A DNA stretch of 64,000 nucleotides, from assembly GCF_035989305.1 (NCBI RefSeq), contig NZ_CP108514.1, positions 7,978,501 through 8,042,500 on the forward strand, read 5' to 3'. The DNA is from Streptomyces sp. NBC_01233. GTDB taxonomy: Bacteria > Actinomycetota > Actinomycetes > Streptomycetales > Streptomycetaceae. Each line of letters starts with the position of its first letter. The stretch's first letter is position 1. A program made the translations under genes and the position numbers. The notes below the pieces were generated by a model. The model was not told where the DNA came from. It did not search any database and worked only from the letters and a program-made list of their open reading frames with translations. Below are positions 42,208 to 50,612 of the stretch, one piece after another.

Positions 42208-43169
42208 CCAAGACGGTGGGGGATCGTTGCCGATTCCGCCCTCCTGCTGAGGGTGCCACGGTTGTATGGGAGGTCACCAACTACTGCAATCTGTCGTGCA
42301 AGCATTACCTGTCGAACTCTTCGCCGCAGATCCCCCGCTCGGATGATCTCAGCACCTCCCGTTTCCTCGACACCGTGCGGGAAATGACCTCTTCTGGGGT
42401 AACCGAGTTCTACCTGACCGGAGGCGAACCGTTTGCCCGAGACGATCTCGTCGACATTATCGCCGCCATTGACCCGAAGGTGGCCGAAGTGTACGTCAAC
42501 ACCAATGGCTACTTCATCACGCAGGAAATTGCCGAAGCTCTGTCCGGGACGGCTCTGCGTCGAATGACGGTGAGCGTGGACGGGCACAATCGGGAGTCTC
42601 AGGCGCTCGTGCGCCTCAAGCCGACATCTTTCGACCGAGCCATAGTTGCCGTTGAACTTCTCCTGGCTGCTGGAGTTCCCGTTCGGGTTTCCCACGTCGC
42701 GCACCCCGGGAACGTTGATCACGTCGCCGAGTTCTGCGCCAAGATGGCACTTATGGGCGTCGAGGCGCTGGTGATCAACTCTGTGTTCCCCGCAGGGCGA
42801 GCGGCGCGTCACCCGGAGTTGGCGCTGTCTGCCGGCCGCAAGCAGAGACTGTTCGATGAGCTCACCGGACTCCAGGCGAAGTACAAGCAGCTCGGTATGC
42901 AGATCGATCACAGCCTCGGGAAACCGCAGCCCAGCGATGTTGAGGGGTGCCCGGCGGGACAGTCGGTGTTCTTCGTGGCGCCGAACGGGGACCTGGCCAC
43001 GTGCTCGTGGCTCTACAAGTTGGACCAGGACCGGTTCCGTCTGGGAAACCTGGAAGAAGCGTCCTTCACCGAGCTGCTGGCGGGTGTGGAAGACATGATG
43101 CGCCCGGTCCGGGAATTGGCCACAGCCTGCCCGCTTCCGGTGCTCTCGCTTCCGGTGATCTCGTCGTGA
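42204..43169 (+). CDS. radical SAM/SPASM-type protein with altered cluster motif
   Basis: A 321-residue radical SAM protein. The cluster motif reads CNLSCKHY: Cys28, Cys32 and then Tyr35 (codon TAC, 42306-42308) where CxxxCxxC requires Cys. Other features are intact: YLTGGEPFARDDL (GGE SAM-binding), VYVNTNGYF and TVSVDGHN. The C terminus has EGCPAGQSVFFVAPNGDLAT, then CSW and ACPLPV, a SPASM/twitch-like auxiliary-cluster region. The residues after the motif (LSNSSP) match other radical SAM enzymes, so a single G-to-A change is the simplest explanation. It may be inactive, or the base may be an error. Confidence 0.85.
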   Translation: MTKTVGDRCRFRPPAEGATVVWEVTNYCNLSCKHYLSNSSPQIPRSDDLSTSRFLDTVREMTSSGVTEFYLTGGEPFARDDLVDIIAAIDPKVAEVYVNTNGYFITQEIAEALSGTALRRMTVSVDGHNRESQALVRLKPTSFDRAIVAVELLLAAGVPVRVSHVAHPGNVDHVAEFCAKMALMGVEALVINSVFPAGRAARHPELALSAGRKQRLFDELTGLQAKYKQLGMQIDHSLGKPQPSDVEGCPAGQSVFFVAPNGDLATCSWLYKLDQDRFRLGNLEEASFTELLAGVEDMMRPVRELATACPLPVLSLPVISS

Positions 43170-43870
43170 TCGCGCAGGGAGGACTGGTTTCCAGCAAGGT
43201 GCAGGTGCCGGACGAGCAGTGGCGGCGGCGGGCACGAAGGACGCTGCTCGGCTGCGATTGGCTCGGTCCCGAAGTGGTCCTGACGCCTCTCCGTAGTATC
43301 CACACAGCCTTAGCCCGCGGCGGAACGGAGTGCGACGGCTGGTGGCGTACTTCCCTGCTCGGGGACGCTGCCGTCGTACACGTTCCTCAAGGCACAGCCG
43401 CCAAGGACATCGTCTTCGCACTTCCCCAAACGACGCGAGTCACGTTCGTCGGCCTGGCAGGTGGCCTGCGGAACCAACCGATCGGTACCACCGTGGACCT
43501 GGGGTCCGCCTTCATTGCCTCTGTTGCAGTGGTGGGCCAGTCGGCCGTTCTTGCAGACTTGTCGGTCCACAGTCGTCGTAGCCATCCTGCCAAGCCGCTG
43601 GGGCCGGCTGGGGTTGCTGCGACGGTCGGATGCTTAGCCGACTCGACTCTTCTCCACCACCAACTCGCGGGTGTGGCTGACTGTGTCGACATGGAGAGTG
43701 CCCACCTCCTCGCGGCGGCTGCTCTCGCCGGCCACCAGATGCGTTGCCTGCTCGTCATCTCGGACCACAACCGCGATGGTGATGTGTTCACCAGCACTCC
43801 AGAGCACATCGCTGCTGCGATCGATGACCTATGCCAGTCCATCCAAGAGGATCTGACCGGGGGCCAGTGA
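43166..43870 (+). CDS. nucleoside phosphorylase / nucleosidase-like protein (PNP_UDP fold)
   Basis: A 234-residue protein starting at GTG 43166 (GTGA overlap with the radical SAM gene). The C-terminal VADCVDMESAHLLAAAALAG and LLVISDHN are the Glu- and Asp-containing substrate motifs of purine nucleoside phosphorylase/MTA nucleosidase proteins; IGTTVDLGS and VGLAGGL match core strands. Next to a radical SAM gene, cleavage of 5'-deoxyadenosine or S-adenosylhomocysteine is an attractive role, but a biosynthetic glycosyl transfer is also possible. Confidence 0.75.
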   Translation: MIAQGGLVSSKVQVPDEQWRRRARRTLLGCDWLGPEVVLTPLRSIHTALARGGTECDGWWRTSLLGDAAVVHVPQGTAAKDIVFALPQTTRVTFVGLAGGLRNQPIGTTVDLGSAFIASVAVVGQSAVLADLSVHSRRSHPAKPLGPAGVAATVGCLADSTLLHHQLAGVADCVDMESAHLLAAAALAGHQMRCLLVISDHNRDGDVFTSTPEHIAAAIDDLCQSIQEDLTGGQ

Positions 43871-44565
43871 TGAACCAGACCACCGAGCGTGTCGCGGTTA
43901 TCACCGGAGGGAGCCTCGGCATTGGCGCGGCGATCAGCACCCAGCTGCTCAACCTCGGCTGGAGGGTCCACATCCTTGCCAGGCGAGCCAGCAGCTACGT
44001 TCACGCCGATCACGATGGCTGCCGTACACATGATGTCGATGTTCGCGACCTCGACGCGATCAAAGAGTCCGCTGATGCCGTGGCGAGATCCTCCGGACAG
44101 GTAGATGCCTTGGTCCTGTGCGCGGGGGTCGGCTACCCAACTCCTCTTCCCTCCGCCAGCCGCGCCCAGTACGACGAACTCTTCGACACCAACGTGGCCG
44201 GGTCGATCTTTTCCACCCAGGCGTTTACGCCTCTGCTTCGTGACGGCGAAGCAGTGGTCACATTTGTCTCGTCCATTGCAGGCCGCAGGGGATTCTCCGA
44301 CTGGTCCCTGTATTGCGCCTCCAAGCATGCGTTGGAGGGGTTCGCCGCGAGCATGCGGGACGAGCTCCGGCCACGTCGCATCCGGGTGACGAGTGTCCAG
44401 CCCGGCTCGGTCGATACTCCCTCGTACGACCATCTGAAGCCTGAAGAGAAGAGGGAGTTCATGGACCCTGAGTCCATCGCTGAGCTGACTGTCATGGCGA
44501 TTCGGCTCCCTCCGCAAGCCTGCGTGGAGACGCTGTTCGTCAACAATGCAGTAGGTGACCTGTGA
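43870..44565 (+). CDS. short-chain dehydrogenase/reductase
   Basis: A 231-residue SDR: cofactor motif VITGGSLGIG (TGxxxGxG), LVLCAGVG in place of NAG, catalytic Ser in VSSIAG and YCASK (Tyr and Lys). Start ATG 43870 shares a base with the previous stop (TGATG). The downstream gene is likewise coupled. It probably reduces a ketone, possibly the product of the oxoamine synthase encoded last in the operon. Confidence 0.9.
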   Translation: MNQTTERVAVITGGSLGIGAAISTQLLNLGWRVHILARRASSYVHADHDGCRTHDVDVRDLDAIKESADAVARSSGQVDALVLCAGVGYPTPLPSASRAQYDELFDTNVAGSIFSTQAFTPLLRDGEAVVTFVSSIAGRRGFSDWSLYCASKHALEGFAASMRDELRPRRIRVTSVQPGSVDTPSYDHLKPEEKREFMDPESIAELTVMAIRLPPQACVETLFVNNAVGDL

Positions 44566-45395
44566 TGCGCGGCGAGATAGTCGACGTGGACGAGGCTGAC
44601 CGCATTCACGATCAGCTCGGCAAGCTGGTGGGTTCCCACATTCCCGACGTGGTGGTGGCATTCACCAGCGGAAGCCTGCCCTACGGAGCCGCAGTCCGCG
44701 GAGACAGCGACATCGACGTCAACGTCATCCTTCCCGCCGGCACACGGCCGGACGACGCGCTCTTTGACCGTCTGAGCGGCTTCATCGACGCCTACCGCCA
44801 ACTGCATGGCCAGCATGGAATGTGCCTCGACCGCCGTTACCCCGGTGAGTACTTCACCATCGACCAGGCGCAGGACGCCGTAGCAGGCCGCGGTGTCCCC
44901 GTGACCGATGGAAAGCCCATGCTTCCACGGAAGTTGGGCGACTCCTATTGGAACGCCAGCGAGGACACGTGGTACCTGGCCTGGATGGGCGCCTTGGCCT
45001 TCAGTCGACACGTCGTCGGCAACAGCGACGTTCTTGCAAAACTGCGCAGACAGGCGTGGGCCACTGTCGTGGCCCTTTGCCTGCCCGACCTCAGCGGCAG
45101 GGACTTCCATGCGGAGGACATCGTGGCCCGCATCCTCGACCAGGACCATCCGAACGGTGGGTTCGGCGTCCATCCCGGCTACCGCAGGTTCGCCGAACTG
45201 GAAGCTGCTCATTGCCGACAGGCACTAGCAGACCTGTCTGGACGCGGAGTCCTGGGACGCCGAGGGGATGACATTTTCGTTGGCGAGCACGACGGGATTC
45301 TCCGCTGGACCACTGACCTCGCCGACCGGCATCAGACCGGCTTCCACGCCGCGCCCCTGCTCACCGTGACCTCCAGCCTGAGGCTCGCTGTATGA
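44562..45395 (+). CDS. nucleotidyltransferase-domain protein (Pol beta/ANT fold)
   Basis: A 277-residue protein with the nucleotidyltransferase signature GSLPYGAAVRGDSDIDVNVI (GS...DxD, residues about 36-55) and a C-terminal helical domain similar to aminoglycoside nucleotidyltransferases and kanamycin-type NTases. The GTG at 44562 or the ATG at 44565 starts it, overlapping the SDR stop. It may adenylylate the pathway product for activation or resistance. Confidence 0.85.
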   Translation: MMRGEIVDVDEADRIHDQLGKLVGSHIPDVVVAFTSGSLPYGAAVRGDSDIDVNVILPAGTRPDDALFDRLSGFIDAYRQLHGQHGMCLDRRYPGEYFTIDQAQDAVAGRGVPVTDGKPMLPRKLGDSYWNASEDTWYLAWMGALAFSRHVVGNSDVLAKLRRQAWATVVALCLPDLSGRDFHAEDIVARILDQDHPNGGFGVHPGYRRFAELEAAHCRQALADLSGRGVLGRRGDDIFVGEHDGILRWTTDLADRHQTGFHAAPLLTVTSSLRLAV

Positions 45396-46654
45396 ACACG
45401 CCAACGCTATTTTCCGACCTTCACGCCGCCCACGACTGGCTGTCCGGCCGGGGACTCCTCCCGCCGGAGCGTCGTAACGAGACCCTGCCCACACCGCACG
45501 TACGCCTCAACGACGGCAGTACCGTGGTCTCCTTCTGCTCGAACAACTACCTCGGCTTGAACCACCGCCCCGAGGTAAAGGCCGCGGCCGCCCAAGCGCT
45601 GCACGAGCACACCCATGCCACCAGCGAGTCCCGTCGTCTCGGCGGCAACCTCGGGCTACTCGAACAACTCGAACACGAACTCGCCGAGTTCAAGAAACAG
45701 CCAGCGGCTCTCATCACGGCAACCGGGCTGCTCGCCAACATCGCAGCTGTCCACGGCATTCTCGACGCCAGTGAACTGGCGCGCCGCTGGTACGGATCCC
45801 CGGCATCCAGCAGTCGACCAGTAGTGATCTACGACGAGCTGAGCCACCGCAGCATCCAGATGGGCGCCCGCCAATCATCCGGCGAACGAGTTCGGTTCCG
45901 ACACAACGATGCCGAACATCTGGCCGACATTCTCGCTGCGTACAGGGGGCGCGCCACCCTCGTCGTCACCGAAGGCGTGTTCAGCATGGACGGGGACCTG
46001 GCCGACCTGCCCCGCCTGGTCGAAGTATGCGATGGGCACGGAGCCGTCCTCATGGTGGACGATGCTCACGGCACAGGCGTGTACGGAGCCGACGGATCCG
46101 GTACTGCAAACCACTTCGGCCTCACCGGTCGCATTCCCCTCCAAGTTGCCACGCTCAGCAAAGCCTTTGGGGGCATGGGAGGAGCAGTTCTGGGTGATGA
46201 GCGGACGATCGCCATGCTCCGCACCTTCAGCTCGGGCTACCGCTTCACCTCGAGTCTGCCGGCAGAGCAGGCGGCAGCGACCATCGCAGCCCTACGCATC
46301 CTTCGAAGCGAGCCAGGAATACGCGACACCCTCTGGGCCAACGTGCGTCAGCTCCGAACTGGCCTGGCCCGCATGGGGCTTCACCCGTCCGGCGATGGGC
46401 CCATCGTCCCCATCCATATGGGTACACCACAGGCAGCGGCAAGGTTCGAGGAGCTGATGCTCGATAAGGGGTACTGGTGCGTCGCCGTCACGCCGCCGGC
46501 CGTGTCTCCGGACACATGCCGCATCCGCCTCACCGTGTCAGCCATGCATGATAGAGAGCACATCGACGGGCTTCTTGAAGGAATCAATGAAGTTTCGTCA
46601 CAGGTCCCTGCATTCAAGGGAATAGTAAACAACTATGCGGGAGATGCAGCCTAG
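45392..46654 (+). CDS. alpha-oxoamine synthase family PLP enzyme (AONS/KBL/ALAS-like)
   Basis: A 420-residue protein with the family hallmarks: FCSNNYLGL, THATSESRRLGGNL, VVTEGVFSMDGDLADLPRLV, VDDAHGTGVYG and the PLP lysine in TLSKAFGGMGGA; RFTSSLPAEQA precedes the C-terminal domain. Relatives condense an amino acid with an acyl-CoA or acyl-ACP with loss of CO2 to give an aminoketone. ATG 45392 overlaps the preceding stop (ATGA), and a strong terminator follows. It is a dedicated biosynthetic enzyme, not a bio-operon member, since no other biotin gene is near. Confidence 0.9.
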   Translation: MNTPTLFSDLHAAHDWLSGRGLLPPERRNETLPTPHVRLNDGSTVVSFCSNNYLGLNHRPEVKAAAAQALHEHTHATSESRRLGGNLGLLEQLEHELAEFKKQPAALITATGLLANIAAVHGILDASELARRWYGSPASSSRPVVIYDELSHRSIQMGARQSSGERVRFRHNDAEHLADILAAYRGRATLVVTEGVFSMDGDLADLPRLVEVCDGHGAVLMVDDAHGTGVYGADGSGTANHFGLTGRIPLQVATLSKAFGGMGGAVLGDERTIAMLRTFSSGYRFTSSLPAEQAAATIAALRILRSEPGIRDTLWANVRQLRTGLARMGLHPSGDGPIVPIHMGTPQAAARFEELMLDKGYWCVAVTPPAVSPDTCRIRLTVSAMHDREHIDGLLEGINEVSSQVPAFKGIVNNYAGDAA

Positions 46655-46680
46655 CTGCTCAGATCCAACCTCGATCTTTC

Positions 46681-46720
46681 GCGGCGGCTCACTCGTCCAA
46701 AGGGTGAGCCGCCGCAGCAT
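46681..46720 (+). terminator. rho-independent terminator of the six-gene operon
   Basis: Perfect 12-bp arms GCGGCGGCTCAC (46681-46692) and its mirror (46704-46715) with an 11-nt loop, followed by AGCATTTTG, starting 27 bp after the stop codon. Confidence 0.85.
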
Positions 46721-46789
46721 TTTGAAAGGAGTTTGGGCAAACTGGGTTCACCTTGTGCCAGTTGACCGCAGGGTTCCGCGTACCCGACG

Positions 46790-46977
46790 GCTGGTTGGGA
46801 GGCTGGATCTGCTGGTCGGCCGGGGTCCAGGGGCCATCGAGACTCCTGATCGCGCCGGTGATGACATCGGTCCAGGGCCAGTGACGGGCGAATCTCAAGC
46901 GTCTATGGGTGCCCGGCGGTGACGATCTGTGCGGCGGCGTCGAGCAGCCGAAGCTGCAGCCAACGCGGCTCACAGAG
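46790..46977 (-). pseudogene. C-terminal remnant of a transposase (IS1380-like)
   Basis: Two minus-strand pieces in different frames read SLCEPRWLQLRLLDAAAQIV and RRLRFARHWPWTDVITGAIR, which resembles the C-terminal region of IS1380-type transposases (R-x-x-L..AA..V...RR..LR....WPW). Frameshift and missing body show a relic. The family assignment is tentative. Confidence 0.4.
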
Positions 46978-47163
46978 GCTGGTCTTGCTGGTCAGCGCAT
47001 GCATCTCCGGTGGACCTAGGGGGCCATCTGGGCGCGGTGCGGTCCACCATGTTGGCGGTGGTAACCGGACACGTGGACTTCGTGGCAGCGGTGGACCTGC
47101 GTCTTACGATCCGGGTCATTAATCGCGACCGAGTCGCGGGTCATTTCCCTCTATCCTTGGTGC

Positions 47164-48654
47164 ATGAGTGACGAGATCTACGCAGGTGCCCCGGAGCAGA
47201 TGCGCGTCCGTCTGGAGAAGGTGGCGCGACTCCGTGAGCACGGCATTGAACCGTACCCGGTAACCTATCCGCGCACGCACACCATCGGCGAGGTCCGGGC
47301 GAAACACCCCGAGCTGGAAGCCGACACCGTGACCGGGGAAATCGTCGGGATCACGGGACGGGTCATGCTGTCACGGGTCGGCGGCAAGCTCTGCTTCGCC
47401 ACTCTTCGGGACGGGACCGCCGACATCCAGGTCATGGTCTCGTTCGCGGGAGTCGGTGAGGAGGCGCTCAAGGCGTGGAAGCGCGACGTCGACCTCGGCG
47501 ACCACATCGGCGTGACGGGCGAGGTCATCTCGTCCAAGCGCGGCGAACTGTCGATCATGGCGGAGAGCTGGGCAATCACGTCGAAGTGCCTGCGACCGCT
47601 GCCGGAGAAGCACGCCGGGCTCACCGATCCCGAGGCGCGCGTCCGATTCCGCTATCTCGACCTCATCGTCAACGACGAGGCCCGCAAGATGGCCCACCTG
47701 CGTAGCGCCACCGTGCGGGCGATCCGGGACTTCTGGCACTCCGAGGGCTACCTCGAGGTCGAGACGCCCATGCTCCAGCCGATCCATGGCGGCGCAGCGG
47801 CCCGGCCGTTCAAGACCCACATCAACGCTTACAGCATGGATATGTATCTCCGCATCGCGATCGAGCTGTACCTGAAGCGGCTCGTCGTCGGCGGCATCGA
47901 GAAGGTCTTCGAGATCAACCGGAACTTCCGGAACGAGGGTGCGGACTCCACGCATAACCCCGAGTTCACGATGCTCGAGACCTACGGCACCTACCTTGAC
48001 TACCACGACATGGCCGACCTCACCCAGCGGTCAGTGCAGCAGGCCGCAGTGGCTGCGCTGGGCACGACCGTGATCGTCCACGACAACGTCGAGTACGACC
48101 TGGGCATCGCAGAGTGGCCACGGAGGACCGTCTACGGACTGGTCTCCGACGCCCTCGGCGAAGAGATCACCCCGCACACCCCGATCGAGGCCATCCGCAA
48201 GCTCGCTGACGCACGCAAGGTCGACTGGGACGCCAAGTGGGGTCAGGGCAAGCTCGTTCAGGAGGTGTTCGAGGAGCTCGTCGAGCACACGATCATGCAG
48301 CCCACGTTCGTCATGGACTATCCGGTTGAGACCTCGCCACTGACCCGCCAGCACCGCTCCGAGCCGCTCCTGGCGGAGAAGTGGGACCTGATCGGCTTCG
48401 GTGCCGAACTAGGCACCGCCTACTCGGAGCTGGTCGACCCAGTCGAGCAGCGCCGGCGCCTCACCGAGCAGTCTCTGCTAGCCGCAGGCGGCGATCTGGA
48501 AGCCATGCAACTCGACGAGGACTTCCTCCGCGCCCTGGAATACGGCATGCCCCCCACGGGCGGCATGGGCATGGGTATCGACCGCCTGATCATGGCCTTC
48601 ACCGGCAAGAATATCCGCGAAACCATCCTGTTCCCTCTGGTGAAGCCCAGCTGA
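47164..48654 (+). CDS. lysS: lysine--tRNA ligase, class II
   Basis: A 496-residue class II LysRS. The N-terminal OB-fold anticodon-binding domain spans about 60-150 (ITGRVMLSRVGGKLCFATLR); class II motif 1 is within VRAIRDFWHSEGYLEVETPM, motif 2 is FEINRNFRNEG and motif 3 is GMGMGIDRLIMAFTG. Starts at ATG 47164 after a short leader. It stands alone, with terminators or relics on both sides. In an accessory region it is likely a second copy; a self-resistance or specialised role, possibly linked to the tRNA-like sequence downstream, is inference. Confidence 0.9.
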   Translation: MSDEIYAGAPEQMRVRLEKVARLREHGIEPYPVTYPRTHTIGEVRAKHPELEADTVTGEIVGITGRVMLSRVGGKLCFATLRDGTADIQVMVSFAGVGEEALKAWKRDVDLGDHIGVTGEVISSKRGELSIMAESWAITSKCLRPLPEKHAGLTDPEARVRFRYLDLIVNDEARKMAHLRSATVRAIRDFWHSEGYLEVETPMLQPIHGGAAARPFKTHINAYSMDMYLRIAIELYLKRLVVGGIEKVFEINRNFRNEGADSTHNPEFTMLETYGTYLDYHDMADLTQRSVQQAAVAALGTTVIVHDNVEYDLGIAEWPRRTVYGLVSDALGEEITPHTPIEAIRKLADARKVDWDAKWGQGKLVQEVFEELVEHTIMQPTFVMDYPVETSPLTRQHRSEPLLAEKWDLIGFGAELGTAYSELVDPVEQRRRLTEQSLLAAGGDLEAMQLDEDFLRALEYGMPPTGGMGMGIDRLIMAFTGKNIRETILFPLVKPS

Positions 48655-48865
48655 CAGGTCCCCGGCGATGTGGCCCCTGCATGAAGCTGACGCAGGGGCC
48701 GGTTGAAGCACCCTGGAAGTGAGGAGCTCGCGGCCTTCAGTGATCAACGGTGCACGACGGCACCCGCCGAGTGCACCTGACGACCGCGGTCGAGAGGCCG
48801 GGGCCCTACCCAGACTGCTCGGCTGCCGGCGCGCGGCCTGTCACCGCCCCGGGAGGAACGCCAAA

Positions 48866-48894
48866 GGCCGTTCGCCTCAAGGAGGCGAACGGCC
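48866..48894. terminator. strong hairpin between lysS and the tRNA-like sequence
   Basis: GGCCGTTCGCCTC (48866-48878) is mirrored at 48882-48894 with a 3-nt loop and flanking AAA/CTT bases. It can terminate lysS transcription and, on the opposite strand, transcription of the tRNA-like sequence. Confidence 0.8.
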
Positions 48895-48921
48895 CTTCTG
48901 GTAATGCAACGTGGCGAGAGT

Positions 48922-48993
48922 ACGCGGCCAGCGAATCGAACCCCTGCCCGCTGATTTTGAGTCAGCTGCTCTAACCAACCGAACCGGTGGTGC
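48922..48993 (-). tRNA. degenerate tRNA-like sequence, anticodon loop CTCAAAA (CAA)
   Basis: Read on the minus strand, a D arm (GTTC / GAGC with a GGTTGGTTA loop), a perfect 5-bp anticodon stem (GCTGA / TCAGC) with a 7-nt CTCAAAA loop, a 4-nt variable region and a GGTTCGATTC T-loop follow in tRNA order and spacing. The T stem has two mismatches and the acceptor stem several, and no CCA is encoded. The anticodon would be CAA (Leu), but the short variable region is not Leu-like. It is a tRNA pseudogene or an unconventional tRNA-like RNA. Confidence 0.5.
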
Positions 48994-49238
48994 CTGCTGA
49001 CGTGCAAGTGTCCGTGGTCCGTGGGGGCACTCAGGCCCCACATCTCCACCCGCGAGCCGAAGCTGACCGACCCAGGCCTCGGTCTTGGAACAAATCACGT
49101 TGCCGGCCCGGACGCCTGTCCTGGGGTTGCCCCGGACAGACGTTCAGGAGGTGGGCCTGTCCTGGCCGACCGCGATGGCCGCTCCCGTGCCCCAGGCCTC
49201 GACGTCATCGCCCTGCGCCATCTTGAATTGCATGCCGG

Positions 49239-50303
49239 CTATCTGGCTATTTCCAGCAGGATCGTTTCGTACAGATGCTCAACGAGAGCGGCCTGGCTGT
49301 CGCCGAGCGAGGCAAAGCCGTCGAGCTCAGGGGCACTGTTGATCTCCAACACGACGCACTGTCCGTCGCTACGGCCATTGCGCGTCACATCACGCTGGGC
49401 CGGGGAGCGAACGAGGTCGGAGGGCTCTATCCCGAGGTCTACCAGGAGATCCACCCCTGCCAGGCGCAGTCCCGCAGTCTGGGCCGCGCTGACCGCCAAG
49501 GCCAGCACATCCGGCGGTAGTGCCCGAGACAGGTCGACTACGTCCGCCCCGGTCGCGACATTGGCGGCGTCCACGAGAGGAACGCGCTCGCCACTGGGAG
49601 GTACACGACGCAGTCCACCCTCTCGTCTCGCCAGTCGGGCTGCGGCTTCACCGTGATCCGGGAGTCGCTTTGCCGGCCCAGCAGACTCACCACCGGCATA
49701 CAGGCCATCGAGGAGCAGCTGGAGCGAACGTCTGCCGTCACCAACTAGTACCGGCGGGACACGGCAGTACGCTGCGATCGGTGAGCCGTCGAGCACCACG
49801 ACTCTGACATCTTGCCCCCGGACGAAGGGCTGAACCAGAGCGATCTTGTCCATGCGCAACGCACGCTTCACGGCGTAACGCAAGGCTGACATGTTGTCGA
49901 CCTTCTCGACTCCTTGACCGCCGTAGCGGCTATTGGGCTTCACGACGAGCGGCCAAGAGTGCTGAGCAATGAAGCTGCCAAGCTGCTCGTCCAATACCTC
50001 GTCAAGTGCGCGGATTGGGACGCTCGACGGAACCGGGATACCGGCACTCGCGAGGAAGTGAGCACACGCGTGCTTGTCCCGCGCGAGGTCGGCGCTGCCG
50101 GAGCGGTTGATGTCGAGGTTGCCATGCCGAAAGTAGGCGATCCGGCCATTGGGGAATTCGAGCCGGGCCGCTTCGCGCCCCCACGGTTCGAGTTCCAGTG
50201 CAATGTCCAGCCGGGGCGCCACGCGAGCGATCACCTGGTATGCGAATGGGCTGTCAGTGCCCGAGGGGTGTGGTGCTCCTGCCGCCCTATGGCTGCTAGA
50301 CAC
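49239..50303 (-). CDS. ATP-grasp domain ligase
   Basis: A 354-residue protein: SADLARDKHACAHFLASAGI (start of the ATP-grasp, Lys), SWPLVVKPNSRYGGQGVEKV (P-loop-like glycine-rich segment), LVQPFVRGQDVRVVVLDG and the metal site VVLEINSAPELDGF (E-x-N). The order matches RimK/cyanophycin-synthetase-type amino-acid ligases. Start ATG 50303; the ATCAC-N4-GTGAT palindrome lies about 200 bp upstream in the divergent promoter region. It likely couples a carboxylate to an amine in the putative pathway. Confidence 0.85.
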   Translation of the reverse strand: MSSSHRAAGAPHPSGTDSPFAYQVIARVAPRLDIALELEPWGREAARLEFPNGRIAYFRHGNLDINRSGSADLARDKHACAHFLASAGIPVPSSVPIRALDEVLDEQLGSFIAQHSWPLVVKPNSRYGGQGVEKVDNMSALRYAVKRALRMDKIALVQPFVRGQDVRVVVLDGSPIAAYCRVPPVLVGDGRRSLQLLLDGLYAGGESAGPAKRLPDHGEAAARLARREGGLRRVPPSGERVPLVDAANVATGADVVDLSRALPPDVLALAVSAAQTAGLRLAGVDLLVDLGIEPSDLVRSPAQRDVTRNGRSDGQCVVLEINSAPELDGFASLGDSQAALVEHLYETILLEIAR

Positions 50304-50499
50304 GATCCTGAACCTCCATGATGGCCGCAGACATGGACCCGCAGCGGCGAGCGCCGAGGGGCGCGTTCCACTTCACTGCAGGCCGCTGGATCGCCCCGAC
50401 TGCCTTTTGCATGAGCCCATCCTTGTGACGACGAGGGGGATGCCTATGGACTGTCACCGATCGGAGTCCAACCGTGACTCATGAGAGCGGACCGAGCAC

Positions 50500-50513
50500 A
50501 TCACCGCGGTGAT
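50500..50513. promoter_or_regulatory. operator candidate ATCAC-CGCG-GTGAT (copy 3)
   Basis: A perfect 14-bp palindrome ATCACCGCGGTGAT. It has the ATCAC-N4-GTGAT core of the two other copies but lacks the adjoining GTGAT. It sits in the 309-bp divergent region between the ATP-grasp gene and the HAD/reductase pair, 100 bp before the latter. Confidence 0.6.
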
Positions 50514-50612
50514 ATGTCCATGACTTGCCGTGTCGCGCGTCGGCGGACTGAGCCGGGATCATTTGCAGGCTTGTCTGTCCCGGCCGCTCATGGGTCCCGT
50601 AGGGTCTGCTGC

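Noticed and set aside
42120..44661. Two long minus-strand open frames across the six-gene operon
   Set aside because: Antisense to radical SAM, phosphorylase-like and SDR genes whose motifs are unmistakable on the plus strand.
47041..47163. T-box or other riboswitch in the lysS leader
   Set aside because: The leader is short and shows no T-box sequence or specifier-loop structure.
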